Shown: positions 1-8,019 of the stretch, piece by piece
Position numbering within the stretch: position 1 is the stretch's first letter
How the letters are laid out: every line of letters begins with the position of its first letter
Source: Chitinophagaceae bacterium
GTDB lineage: Bacteria; Bacteroidota; Bacteroidia; Chitinophagales; Chitinophagaceae
NCBI GenBank assembly: GCA_947455215.1
Contig: CANGNA010000048.1
Location: 1 to 34,144, forward strand
DNA: 34,144 bases
Direction: 5' to 3'
Program-made: the position numbers and the translations under genes
The notes under the pieces: model-generated
Told to the model about the DNA's origin: nothing
Seen by the model: the letters and a program-made list of their open reading frames with translations, nothing else
The model's database searches: none

Positions 1-27
1 ACAATGCGGGAGAGTAGGTAGTTGCCA
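1..27 (+). rRNA. rrf: 5S ribosomal RNA, 3' end only
   Basis: The first bases contain GGGAGAGTAGGT followed by GTTGCCA. This is the conserved 3' end of bacterial 5S rRNA (loop E/helix IV region plus the strand that closes helix I). The rest of the gene lies to the left of the window. A strong hairpin terminator follows within 10 bases, as expected for the end of an rrn operon. The exact 3' end (about 25-28) is inferred. Confidence 0.75.
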
Positions 28-36
28 TATTTATTT

Positions 37-70
37 AAAGAGCCTTGCTGAATAAGCAAGGCTCTTTTGC
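37..70 (+). terminator. Intrinsic terminator of the rrn operon
   Basis: A perfect 13-bp stem (AAAGAGCCTTGCT at 37-49, complement at 55-67) with a 5-nt loop is followed by a short T run. It lies directly behind the 5S rRNA end. Confidence 0.85.
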
Positions 71-93
71 TTTTGGGCGGCAACTGTAGTTGC

Positions 94-111
94 TCCCGCA
101 ATGCTGCGGGA
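94..111. repeat. Short GC-rich palindrome (REP-like), copy 1
   Basis: The arms TCCCGCA and TGCGGGA enclose the 4-nt loop ATGC. The same arms with loop ATTC occur at 23277-23294. This suggests a dispersed intergenic hairpin family rather than a gene-specific operator. Confidence 0.6.
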
Positions 112-131
112 TGTGCCACATATTTATTTTG

Positions 132-160
132 AAAGCCTCAGCTAATGCTGGGGCTTTCTT
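132..160 (+). terminator. Second terminator-like hairpin after the rrn operon
   Basis: An 11-bp stem (AAAGCCTCAGC at 132-142, GCTGGGGCTTT at 147-157) with one G-T wobble and a TAAT loop is followed by TTCTT-type sequence. It could be a back-up terminator, or the terminator of a decayed copy of the 5S tail (the sequence at 99-128 resembles 3-36). Confidence 0.6.
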
Positions 161-175
161 CGTTTAGGCTAGTGC

Positions 176-430
176 CAGAATGGCTCGTGTTGTGCGGAGC
201 CGCAAGATATTACGACTATACGCGCTGTGGCCGGGGTTTGTTACGCCGGACGGAATCCGGCTACCGGGTACTACTGTAGCTGGATGCTACGGCAAACGGA
301 GTCTCAGAATGGCCCGTGTTGTGTGGAGCCGCAAGATATTGCGGCTCTACGTGCTGCAACAGGTTTTGTTATGCCGGACAGAATCCGGCTACCGGGTGCT
401 GCCGTAGCTATAAGCTACGCCAAACGGCTT
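176..430. repeat. Tandem duplication of a 129-bp multi-hairpin unit
   Basis: Unit 1 starts at 176 and unit 2 at 305, both with CAGAATGGC. Each contains the same three potential hairpins. In unit 2 these are GAGCCGCAA/TTGCGGCTC (326-347), CCGGA/TCCGG (374-388) and CGTAGCT/AGCTACG (403-419). Unit 1 has slightly decayed versions of the first and third. Short ORFs cross the region in several frames, but their peptides simply mirror the repeat and resemble no protein. This is most likely non-coding repeat DNA. Confidence 0.75.
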
Positions 431-490
431 GTGGGAGCGCAGTTATGGGAAATGCATATCAGGTGTACAAAACGCATGCGTCCGCTTAAG

Positions 491-524
491 CCCAGGGGTT
501 GAAACCCCGGGCTATGATAGCCCG
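491..524. repeat. Pair of adjacent GC-rich hairpins
   Basis: GGGGTT-GA-AACCCC (495-508) is followed at once by CGGGCTA-TGA-TAGCCCG (508-524). Hairpins of this GGGTT/AACCC and GGGCTA/TAGCCC type are common intergenic repeats in Bacteroidota. A link to REP-associated transposases (RAYT) is possible, but no such gene is in the window. Confidence 0.6.
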
Positions 525-633
525 CCCTTACCTGCCAGCGGCAGACGGGCAGGGCGGCACAAAGGAGCTATACAGTGCCGATGCGATTATCGTCGACCGT
601 GTTATTGAAATTATAAATTGTTTGCGGTGCGAC

Positions 634-672
634 GCCAGACGGAATCCCGCTACCGGGTGCTGCCGCAGCTGG
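634..672. repeat. Partial third copy of the 129-bp unit
   Basis: The segment GCCAGACGGAATCCCGCTAC and the bases after it match the middle of the 129-bp units at 176-430 (compare 246-285 and 374-410). The flanking hairpins are missing. It shows that this repeat has spread or broken up locally. Confidence 0.55.
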
Positions 673-981
673 AAAGGGTGTTGTATGCGGATAGGTCAAA
701 TATTACAGTGCTGTGTGTTGAGTAGCTGCATTGTGATCCAGAACAGAAACGGCTATGTGAGGTAGAAGCTTGTCTGGTTTGGGTTTGGTCGGCAATCGTT
801 ATGATATTAACCGAAATTAAGATGCAAAGGTATAGGAGATCTTTTCGAAATATCGTTAAGGGAGGTTAATTAAATTTTTATTAATTAAGACTTCAGAGTC
901 ATATAATATTGTTCAAAGATGTAAGAGGTTAGTTAGGTGGAACTTTGTATCAATTCAATCCCTCACGTTAAAACTTAGGTT
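673..981. other. AT-rich intergenic stretch without a convincing gene
   Basis: No ORF here looks real. The composition shifts from GC-rich repeats to AT-rich DNA. Two details can be seen. On the minus strand there is a -7-like TACCTTTG (positions 832 to 825) with no gene downstream of it. There is also a palindrome made of two TTAATTAA blocks (866-873 and 881-888) around ATTTTTA, about 95 bp before the next start codon. Neither has a clear -33 partner. Confidence 0.4.
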
Positions 982-1713
982 ATGAAAGGTATTATGAAGT
1001 TGATCGAGAAGTTTATCGTTGCACCAACAGGCAAAATGTTTTTTGAGCTTATCAGCCATTTTAAATATCGCTTCAGCGATTATGTGGTTGAGTTTATTGC
1101 TGCTTTGATCTATGTATTTACGTTCCATCCGATTCTTTCCACATTAGAGGAGTTAAACCCGTTCGGAGTTGCCACGATAACAACGGCTGAAAGTCCTGCA
1201 AAAACCGGTGGCCAAGCCAGTGCTGAAGAGCAGCGCATTAGCGGGATGGGTTTCACGGTAAAACAAACGTCGCATATAGTACAAGAGGATCTTGTGGAGG
1301 TTGCCAATGACAGGCGAATAGATCACAGGGTGAGTATTGCACGGTTGTCCTGGGATACTATCACCGGCGACCGTGTATTCTCGGGCATTAACTATTCCAA
1401 TGAAGGGCAGATATATTGTAAATGGAAGTCGATATCCATGTTCATGAATGAAGATGATAGCCGGATCGAGTACTGTTACCTGTCGCTTTATTGCAACAAT
1501 GGTAATACAGTAAAGGGAAGGGGTAAAATAATTTATTCCGATATCCAGAATGCGTTTATTATGGGATCGTTTGATGATGATAATGGAAAAGAGGTCATCT
1601 ACGCAAAGTATTATAAGTTGAGCGACGTAGAAAAAAAGGTGCATTACAAATATGCTCCTAATGATCCAGACCAGGTAAGTGCTTTTGTGAAGAAGGTCGT
1701 TAGAAGATATTGA
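982..1713 (+). CDS. Hypothetical membrane-anchored protein
   Basis: I do not recognise this 243-residue protein. An in-frame ATG at 994 (residue 5) is an equally good start and has AAAGG a few bases upstream. Residues about 33-52 are hydrophobic (YVVEFIAALIYVFTFHPIL) and could form one membrane span. The remainder, from about residue 60, is rich in alternating polar and hydrophobic short strands with many Tyr, Asp and Asn residues, which suggests a beta-rich soluble domain. No signal peptidase site or enzyme motif is visible. The gene lies between the rrn end with its repeat cluster and the imu cassette. It is more AT-rich than its neighbours, which hints at an accessory gene. A membrane span plus a beta-barrel sensor is one possibility, but this is only a guess from layout. 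Confidence 0.6.
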   Translation: MKGIMKLIEKFIVAPTGKMFFELISHFKYRFSDYVVEFIAALIYVFTFHPILSTLEELNPFGVATITTAESPAKTGGQASAEEQRISGMGFTVKQTSHIVQEDLVEVANDRRIDHRVSIARLSWDTITGDRVFSGINYSNEGQIYCKWKSISMFMNEDDSRIEYCYLSLYCNNGNTVKGRGKIIYSDIQNAFIMGSFDDDNGKEVIYAKYYKLSDVEKKVHYKYAPNDPDQVSAFVKKVVRRY

Positions 1714-1737
1714 CAAGTAAATGTTTATTTCCAAATT

Positions 1738-1758
1738 ATTTGACATTATTTGTCAAAT
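1738..1758. promoter_or_regulatory. Palindromic operator candidate for the imu cassette
   Basis: A perfect inverted repeat ATTTGACA-TTATT-TGTCAAAT overlaps the -33 element of the imuA promoter. A further half-site TGACAA at 1763-1768 forms a second inverted pair with TTGTCA at 1750-1755, and TTGACAA also occurs at 1710-1716. Several half-sites across the promoter fit a repressor site. By analogy with SOS-controlled imu cassettes, a LexA-like protein is the likely binder, but no regulator gene is nearby. Confidence 0.6.
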
Positions 1759-1781
1759 AAACTGACAATTTATTAGCTTTG
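1749..1781 (+). promoter_or_regulatory. Bacteroidota-type promoter of imuA-imuB-dnaE2
   Basis: TTTG at 1749-1752 and TAGCTTTG at 1774-1781 match the -33 (TTTG) and -7 (TAnnTTTG) elements with 21 bases between them. Transcription should start near 1787, giving a leader of about 15 nt before the ATG at 1802. Confidence 0.65.
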
Positions 1782-1801
1782 TAGTTGTTAGGTAATTGGA
1801 A

Positions 1802-2536
1802 ATGAACCCTGTAGTTGAACATACTGATCTTATAAAGCATTTGCAAAAGGAGGTGATCCGGTTGCAGGGCGGTGGTGTAGCGCAAGGTATAGTTCAGCGG
1901 CGGGTAAGGTGCGGGCCAATAGAGCAGGCATTTCCGGGGCGGGTGTTTCCTACAGGGGCGGTGCATGAATTTATCAGTCATAAGCCTAATGATGCAGCTG
2001 CTACCAATGGCTTTATGGCTGCATTAATCGGGCAATTACAGGATGAGCAAGGTATGTGCCTGTGGGTAGGTATCAAGCGATCTATTTTTCCTGCTGCCTT
2101 ACAATTATTTGGTGTAGACCCGGGGCGTATCATTTTTATTAGTCCTGACAAGCAAAAAGATGTACTGTGGGCAATAGAAGAAGGCCTGAAATGTAAGGCG
2201 CTTGCAGCAGTGGCCGGTGAATTGAAGGGGCTGAGCTTTACGGAATCGCGGAGGCTGCAACTGGCAGTGGAGGAGAGTAAAGTGACAGGTTTCCTACACA
2301 GATATCAGCCAGCAACAGAAAATACGGTTGCCTGCAGTACCCGCTGGAAAATATCTTCTATCCAAAGCATAACAGGTGGTATGCCCGGTGTAGGCTATCC
2401 GAGATGGGATATACACCTGCAGAAGGTGCGTAATGGTAAGCCGGGCAGGTGGCAGGCAGAGTGGGTGAATAGCGGGTTCAACTTTATACAAAGGCCAGCT
2501 ATTGTAATAGCGCAACAACAACTTAAAGCAGGATAG
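1802..2536 (+). CDS. imuA: ImuA-family protein of the translesion mutasome
   Basis: This 244-residue protein is the first gene of an imuA-imuB-dnaE2 cassette, which in other bacteria carries out DNA-damage-induced mutagenic lesion bypass. ImuA proteins are RecA/SulA-like and act with ImuB and DnaE2. Here the RecA-like core starts around residues 40-60 (FPTGAVHEFI) and no Walker A motif is visible, as is usual for the family. The C-terminus (RWQAEWVNSGFNF) is typical of Bacteroidota members. The reading frame is open back to a TTG at 1796. I chose the ATG at 1802 because it is the first standard start after the promoter. The stop lies 2 nt before imuB, so the two are co-transcribed. A divergent homologue with the same role is the only alternative; the gene order makes the call secure. 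Confidence 0.88.
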   Translation: MNPVVEHTDLIKHLQKEVIRLQGGGVAQGIVQRRVRCGPIEQAFPGRVFPTGAVHEFISHKPNDAAATNGFMAALIGQLQDEQGMCLWVGIKRSIFPAALQLFGVDPGRIIFISPDKQKDVLWAIEEGLKCKALAAVAGELKGLSFTESRRLQLAVEESKVTGFLHRYQPATENTVACSTRWKISSIQSITGGMPGVGYPRWDIHLQKVRNGKPGRWQAEWVNSGFNFIQRPAIVIAQQQLKAG

Positions 2537-2538
2537 GG

Positions 2539-4035
2539 ATGGGTGGAAGATATGTAGCGATATGGTTTACCCACCTGGTGCCTGACCATATGATAAGGCG
2601 CAGGCCGGAGTTGAAGAATGTACCTTTTGTGCTATCTGCGCCGGTGCGCGGGCGCATGGTGGTGATAGCTGTAAGTACGGCAGCAGCTGCGCAGGGCGTG
2701 TCTGCCGGTATGGTAGTAGCTGATTGCCGGGCCATAATGCCTGAACTGGAAGTGCTGGAACATACGGATGGTGCTGAGCTGCAACTGCTTACTGCGATAG
2801 GGGAATGGTGTATACGGTTTACCCCTGTTGTGGCTATAGATAGGCCGGGTGGGCTACTGCTGGATGCCACCGGCTGCGCGCATTTATGGGGTGGAGAAGG
2901 GCGATATATTGATGATATAGTGAAGCGGCTGCAGGGGTTTGGCTATCACATACGTATATGCATGGCCGATACGCCTGGAGCGGCGTGGGCTATATCGCGA
3001 TATGGCAAGCCCGGTAGTATCATAGGGCCGGGTGAGCAGCAACATGTCTTGCTGCCATTGCCACCTGCTGCATTGCGCATTGATGAGGCGACAGTGCAGC
3101 GAATGGAGAAGTTGGGGCTGCGTAGTATAGGCAGTGTAATTGCAATGCCCCGAAGCGCGCTGCGCAGGCGTTTTGGTCCCTTGCTACTGCAACAGCTGGA
3201 TAGGGCAATGGGTGTGGAAAGAGAAGTGTTGCTGCCTATACAGCCTGCTGTACCTTATACAGAGCGCCTGCCATGCCTGGAGCCCATACGTACTGCAGAG
3301 GGTATAACAATAGCCATACAGCAGTTGCTTACAGCCTTGTGTAAGCAACTGGAAAGTGCAGGGTTGGGTATGCGTAAGTGCATGTTGAAATGTTACAGGA
3401 TAGATGGTAATGTGCAGCAGATAGAGATAGGCACAGTAAGGCCAACAAGGAGTGCCATTCATTTGCAACAATTGTTTGCGTTGAAAATAGTGACCCTTAC
3501 CCCTGCGCTGGGCTTTGAATTATTTGTAATGACAGCAGTTGCCACAGAGGAGATAACCGTTGAGCAGAGTGCGCTGTGGGATGGGGTGGCACATGATGAT
3601 GGTGCCATAGCAGCCTTGCTGGATAAGATAGGCGGAAAGATAGGGGCAGACAGTATACGGCGCTATGTGCCCGCAGCGCATTACTGGCCTGAGCGATCGT
3701 TCAGGCAGGCGGATACATTTGCTACAGAGCCGGCGGCCAACTGGCGCATGAATGTACCACGTCCGCTACACCTTTTATCCAAACCAGAATTAATAGAAGT
3801 TACTGTGCCTATACCCGATTATCCGCCTATGCTATTTTACTACAAAGGGGAATTGCATAATGTGAAGAAGGCTGACGGGCCGGAGCGTATAGAGCAGGAA
3901 TGGTGGCTGAGTGATGGTGTGCACAGAGATTATTATTGCGTAGAAGATGAGCATGGGGCAAGGTTCTGGCTATTCAGGAGCGGGGGATATGGTAAGGATG
4001 ATGTGCAATGGTTCTTACATGGTTTTTTTGCATAA
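2539..4035 (+). CDS. imuB: ImuB, catalytically inactive Y-family polymerase homologue
   Basis: This 498-residue Y-family polymerase relative is the adaptor of the ImuA-ImuB-DnaE2 mutasome. The N-terminal motif that normally holds the first metal-binding Asp reads YVAIWFTHL (residues 5-13), without the Asp. The palm motif that is SIDE in active enzymes reads AIDR at residues 99-102, followed by LLLDATG. Both losses predict no polymerase activity, as known for ImuB. QSALWDG at residues 343-349 resembles the beta-clamp-binding QLPLWG motif of mycobacterial ImuB and is the likely clamp contact. The start follows imuA after 2 nt, and dnaE2 starts 12 nt after the stop, so the three form one operon. 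Confidence 0.92.
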   Translation: MGGRYVAIWFTHLVPDHMIRRRPELKNVPFVLSAPVRGRMVVIAVSTAAAAQGVSAGMVVADCRAIMPELEVLEHTDGAELQLLTAIGEWCIRFTPVVAIDRPGGLLLDATGCAHLWGGEGRYIDDIVKRLQGFGYHIRICMADTPGAAWAISRYGKPGSIIGPGEQQHVLLPLPPAALRIDEATVQRMEKLGLRSIGSVIAMPRSALRRRFGPLLLQQLDRAMGVEREVLLPIQPAVPYTERLPCLEPIRTAEGITIAIQQLLTALCKQLESAGLGMRKCMLKCYRIDGNVQQIEIGTVRPTRSAIHLQQLFALKIVTLTPALGFELFVMTAVATEEITVEQSALWDGVAHDDGAIAALLDKIGGKIGADSIRRYVPAAHYWPERSFRQADTFATEPAANWRMNVPRPLHLLSKPELIEVTVPIPDYPPMLFYYKGELHNVKKADGPERIEQEWWLSDGVHRDYYCVEDEHGARFWLFRSGGYGKDDVQWFLHGFFA

Positions 4036-4047
4036 AGACAGGGAAAG

Positions 4048-7000
4048 ATGCAGTATACGGAGCTACAGGTAACCACTAATTTCAGCTTTTTACGGGGTGG
4101 CTCTCATCCAGAAGAGATGGTAGAACAGGCAGCAATGCTTGGGTATACGGCTATTGCTATAACTGATGTAAATACATTGGCCGGCATAGTGCGGGCACAT
4201 GCAGCTGCCAGGAAAAATGGCAGCATCCGCCTGATACCTGCCTGCAGGCTGGAATTGCTGGATGGCCCGCCATTGCTGGCATACCCTACAGATAAAGAAG
4301 CATATGGCCGGTTGTCGACATTGTTATCTGTTGGCAATGACAGGGCAGAAAAAGGGCAATGTCATTTATACAAGGCAGATGTATATAAGTATGCCCAGGG
4401 CATAAAATTCATAGCTGTGCCGCCATTGGAACTGACCGTGGAATATGAGCTGGAACATACTTTTGTTGCGGCGTTCAAAGAATATCAACAGCATTTTGGG
4501 GCTCACCTGTACCTGGGTGTCAGCAGAAGTTATCATGCCAATGATGGCAAGCGACTATACAGGCTTTACGAGCTCAGCACTGATACAGGAGTGCCTATAG
4601 TAGCTACCAATGATGTGCATTATCATGAGCCGGCACGCAGGGAGCTGCAGGATGTATTGACCTGCGTACGGGAGAAATGCACCATATACAATGCCGGCTT
4701 CAGGCTGTACCAGAATGCAGAGCGCTATCTGAAGCCGATAGAAGAGATGCAGCGCCTGTTCCTGCAGTATACCGATGCGCTGGCGCGGACAGAAGAGATA
4801 GCCAATGCCTGCCAGTTTTCTTTAGACAGCCTGCAATATGTGTACCCCGAGGAGATAACCAGTGAGGGCCGCACCCCGCAGGAAGAACTGGTATACCTGA
4901 CCTGGAAAGGTGCAAAGGAACGATACCCTAAAGGGATACCGGAGAAGGTAAGCAAGTTGTTGGATCATGAGCTGGGCTTTATAGAAAGGAAAAATTACGC
5001 TGCTTACTTTCTTACCGTATATGATATTGTAAGAGAGGCGCGCAGGCGGGATATATTGTGCCAGGGGCGTGGATCGGCGGCCAACTCAGTAGTTTGTTAT
5101 TGCCTGGGTGTAACGTCGGTAGATCCGTCGGTGTTCAACCTGTTGTTTGCCAGGTTTATGTCGGATGCGCGCAATGAGCCACCGGATATAGATGTGGACT
5201 TTGAGCATGAGCGAAGGGAAGAAGTGATGCAATATGTATTTAATAAATATGGGCGCGACAGGGCTGCTATTGTAGCTACCGTGACACAGGTACATTTTCG
5301 AGGGGCGGTGAGAGATGTGGCTAAGGCGATGGGCCTATCTACAGATGCTATCAACAGGCTGTCTAACTCGTCGTGGGAGTTTACCGAAGATTGGGCTGAG
5401 GGCAAGCACGCCACCAGTGAAGGGTTTAATGCCAATGATCCGCACCTGAGAAAGGTGTTGCAGCTTACGCAGCAATATATAGGGTTTCCAAGACAGCTGG
5501 GCCAGCATACGGGGGGATTTGTTATTACACAAGGCAAGCTACACGAGCTATGCCCCACACTGCATGCGCGTATGGAGGACCGTACCTGCATAGAGTGGAA
5601 TAAGGATGATATAGAGACGTTGGGCTTTATGAAGGTGGATGTGCTGGCGCTGGGCATGCTTACCTGTATCCGTAAAGGGTTTGACCTGATCCGGCAGCAT
5701 TACGGGCAAACCTATACATTGGCCACAGTGCCCCAGGAAGTAACAGAGGTATATGACATGATCTGTGATGCAGACACCATAGGTGTTTTCCAGATAGAGA
5801 GCAGGGCGCAGATGTCTATGTTGCCGAGGCTGAAGCCACGCACATTTTACGACCTGGTAATAGAAGTGGCTATTGTGCGGCCGGGGCCGATACAGGGTGA
5901 CATGGTACATCCTTATTTGAGAAGAAGGGACGGAATAGATGAGATCACCTATGAAAAGCCGGAGCTTGAAGCCATATTGGGCAGGACCAAGGGAGTGCCG
6001 CTATTCCAGGAGCAGGCTATGGAGATAGCCATAGTGGCTGCGGGTTTCACACCAGCGGAAGCTGATGAACTGAGGCGTAGCATGGCCACTTTTAAAGCAA
6101 AGGGTAAGGTGAGCTACTTCAGGCAGAAGATGATAGACGGCATGGTGCAAAATGGCTATAAGGAAGAGTTTGCCCAAAGAGTATTCAAGCAGATAGAAGG
6201 TTTTGGCAGCTATGGTTTCCCGGAGAGCCATGCGGTAAGTTTTGCGCTGCTGGTATATGTATCGAGCTGGATAAAGTGGGCATACCCTGATGCATTTGCC
6301 TGTGCCTTGCTGAACAGCATGCCTATGGGTTTTTACCAGCCGGCACAGATAGTGACAGATGCGCGTAAACATGGGGTAGCAGTAAGGCCTGTAGATGTGA
6401 ACTACTCGTACTGGGATAATATACTGGAGGAGCAGGCTGGTAGATACAGGGCATTACGCCTGGGCTTCAGGCAGGTGAAGGGATTGAGTGCAGCTGATGT
6501 GCAGTTGCTGACGGATGGCCGTAAGCAGCAGTACACTACTGTAGCCGCATTGAAAGACGTAGGTATAGATGTGAAGGTACTGGAGCGGCTGGCTGATGGC
6601 GATGCCTTCCGCAGTATGGGGCTGGACAGGCGGCAGGCACTATGGCAGGTGGCAGCGATGAATGATATAGCCACGGGTATCTACACAGGTCAGCAGCCGG
6701 AAGCGGCAAAGGAGGCGCATATACAATTGCCTGTAATGACACAGTCGGAACATGTGTTGCAGGATTACAGTGCTACTACATTATCGTTGAAAGCACACCC
6801 GGTAAGTTTTGTGCGGGATAAACTGACCATGCTGAATGTGCATTCATCAGCAGGAATCAATCAATGTAATGATGGTGATGCTGTAAAAGTATGCGGGCTG
6901 ATATTAGTGCGGCAGCGGCCGGGTACGGCACGGGGTATCTGCTTTATAACGCTGGAGGATGAGACAGGTGTGGTGAATATAGTGGTGTTTGAAAAGTTAT

Positions 7001-7281
7001 TCAAGAAGTATCGCAAAGACATACTACAGGCACGGCTGCTGATGGTAGAAGGTAAGATGCAACGCGAAGGCAAGGTGATACATGTAGTTGCTAAGCGCTG
7101 TGTAAATGTGTCATCACTACTGGGAGAACTATCTGTAGCCGCTAACGAGCATATAGCCATACAGGCCAAACTACGGAGCGATGAGCATGACACTGATATG
7201 GCCAACTATACCACCAAGGATAGCCGTGTGCAAAAGGTAGTGCAGGCCGAGCTATTTTATGGGGGGCGAAATTTCAGATAG
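4048..7281 (+). CDS. dnaE2: Error-prone DNA polymerase III alpha subunit DnaE2 (ImuC)
   Basis: This 1077-residue C-family DNA polymerase performs error-prone synthesis past lesions. The N-terminal PHP domain (about residues 1-210) begins with NFSFLRGGSHPEEMVE, typical of DnaE2 rather than replicative DnaE. The palm carries PDIDVDFE with Asp 380 and Asp 382 as metal ligands, and KVDVLALG with Asp 531 as the third acidic residue. Finger and helix-hairpin-helix regions follow, and an OB fold lies at about 945-1025 (CGLILVRQRPGTARGICF). The length is shorter than replicative DnaE, as expected. It is the last gene of the imu operon. No terminator is obvious in the 76 bp before the next gene. Confidence 0.95.
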   Translation: MQYTELQVTTNFSFLRGGSHPEEMVEQAAMLGYTAIAITDVNTLAGIVRAHAAARKNGSIRLIPACRLELLDGPPLLAYPTDKEAYGRLSTLLSVGNDRAEKGQCHLYKADVYKYAQGIKFIAVPPLELTVEYELEHTFVAAFKEYQQHFGAHLYLGVSRSYHANDGKRLYRLYELSTDTGVPIVATNDVHYHEPARRELQDVLTCVREKCTIYNAGFRLYQNAERYLKPIEEMQRLFLQYTDALARTEEIANACQFSLDSLQYVYPEEITSEGRTPQEELVYLTWKGAKERYPKGIPEKVSKLLDHELGFIERKNYAAYFLTVYDIVREARRRDILCQGRGSAANSVVCYCLGVTSVDPSVFNLLFARFMSDARNEPPDIDVDFEHERREEVMQYVFNKYGRDRAAIVATVTQVHFRGAVRDVAKAMGLSTDAINRLSNSSWEFTEDWAEGKHATSEGFNANDPHLRKVLQLTQQYIGFPRQLGQHTGGFVITQGKLHELCPTLHARMEDRTCIEWNKDDIETLGFMKVDVLALGMLTCIRKGFDLIRQHYGQTYTLATVPQEVTEVYDMICDADTIGVFQIESRAQMSMLPRLKPRTFYDLVIEVAIVRPGPIQGDMVHPYLRRRDGIDEITYEKPELEAILGRTKGVPLFQEQAMEIAIVAAGFTPAEADELRRSMATFKAKGKVSYFRQKMIDGMVQNGYKEEFAQRVFKQIEGFGSYGFPESHAVSFALLVYVSSWIKWAYPDAFACALLNSMPMGFYQPAQIVTDARKHGVAVRPVDVNYSYWDNILEEQAGRYRALRLGFRQVKGLSAADVQLLTDGRKQQYTTVAALKDVGIDVKVLERLADGDAFRSMGLDRRQALWQVAAMNDIATGIYTGQQPEAAKEAHIQLPVMTQSEHVLQDYSATTLSLKAHPVSFVRDKLTMLNVHSSAGINQCNDGDAVKVCGLILVRQRPGTARGICFITLEDETGVVNIVVFEKLFKKYRKDILQARLLMVEGKMQREGKVIHVVAKRCVNVSSLLGELSVAANEHIAIQAKLRSDEHDTDMANYTTKDSRVQKVVQAELFYGGRNFR

Positions 7282-7320
7282 AAAATAACAGAGGGGCAGC
7301 ACAACTGCAGAAAATGGCAG

Positions 7321-7328
7321 TATTTTTG
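7321..7328 (+). promoter_or_regulatory. -7 element candidate for the beta-barrel protein gene
   Basis: TATTTTTG fits TAnnTTTG and ends 29 nt before the start codon at 7358. No TTTG at the right -33 distance is visible, so support is partial. If real, the gene can be transcribed apart from the imu operon. Confidence 0.35.
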
Positions 7329-7357
7329 ATGCTGTTTGTTGAACAAAATACATACAC

Positions 7358-8002
7358 ATGAAACGTGCGTTGCTTACTTTATTATGCCTGCCTATGTTTG
7401 GCGCAGTACAGGCCCAATTTCGCGTAGGGCCGGATGCCGGTATCTTATTCTCGAATTATACAGGAAAGCAGAATGGAGATAATGTGCCTACGAAAGCCAT
7501 TTTTGGTGCACGTATAGGTGCTACGGCAGAGTATGGTTTTGGTAGTGGCTTTGCCGTACAGGGTAGTGCTCTATATGTGGCCAATGGTTACCAGCTGAGT
7601 AACGTAATAATGACCCAGAAGATGACCTTGAATACGCTGGAGGTTCCGGTGAGCCTCTTGTGGCGATCGGGCGAAGTGGGGGATGATCGTTTTTTTGTAG
7701 GTGCAGGTCCGTATGTGGGTTGGAATATCGGTGGAAAAGTAAAGGAGACGGGTAATGGTGTAAGCGAGAGCCGTAAAGTAAACATAGGTGATACACGAGG
7801 AGATGATGACGCCCGAAGGACAGACTACGGGTTTGGCGCGTATTTGGGTTATGAACTAAGCTCCGGTTTGTTCATCAGGGCACATTTTCAGCATGGCCTG
7901 ACGAACCTGCAGCCAGGTGGCGATGCAGATAATACTGCCAGGAGTGTGAACTACGGCGTGAGTGTGGGGTATATGTTTGGTAAGGTGAAGCGTAAGGAGT
8001 AG
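7358..8002 (+). CDS. Outer-membrane beta-barrel protein (PorT/OmpA-like, porin family)
   Basis: This 214-residue protein starts with a Sec signal peptide (MKRALLTLLCLPMFGAVQAQ), cleaved after residue 18 or 20. The mature part has alternating amphipathic strands rich in Gly, Tyr and Phe (VGPDAGILFSNYTG, AEYGFGSGFAVQGSALYVANGY, GFGAYLGYELSSGLFIRAHFQHGL) and ends in YGVSVGYMFGKVKRKE. This is the pattern of the 8-stranded outer-membrane barrels abundant in Bacteroidota. The substrate or partner cannot be told. It follows dnaE2 by 76 bp but probably has its own promoter, and a link to DNA repair is not implied. Confidence 0.85.
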   Translation: MKRALLTLLCLPMFGAVQAQFRVGPDAGILFSNYTGKQNGDNVPTKAIFGARIGATAEYGFGSGFAVQGSALYVANGYQLSNVIMTQKMTLNTLEVPVSLLWRSGEVGDDRFFVGAGPYVGWNIGGKVKETGNGVSESRKVNIGDTRGDDDARRTDYGFGAYLGYELSSGLFIRAHFQHGLTNLQPGGDADNTARSVNYGVSVGYMFGKVKRKE

Positions 8003-8019
8003 ATGTGGTCATTTGTCTG

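Noticed and set aside
180-765. Three short overlapping open frames after the rrn operon
   Set aside because: They lie inside tandem hairpin repeats, repeat the same peptide in shifted frames, lack promoters, and resemble no protein.
28-981. Possible tRNA or small RNA gene following the rrn operon
   Set aside because: No cloverleaf with a T-loop GGTTCGA-type motif could be found; the hairpins are explained as terminators and repeats.
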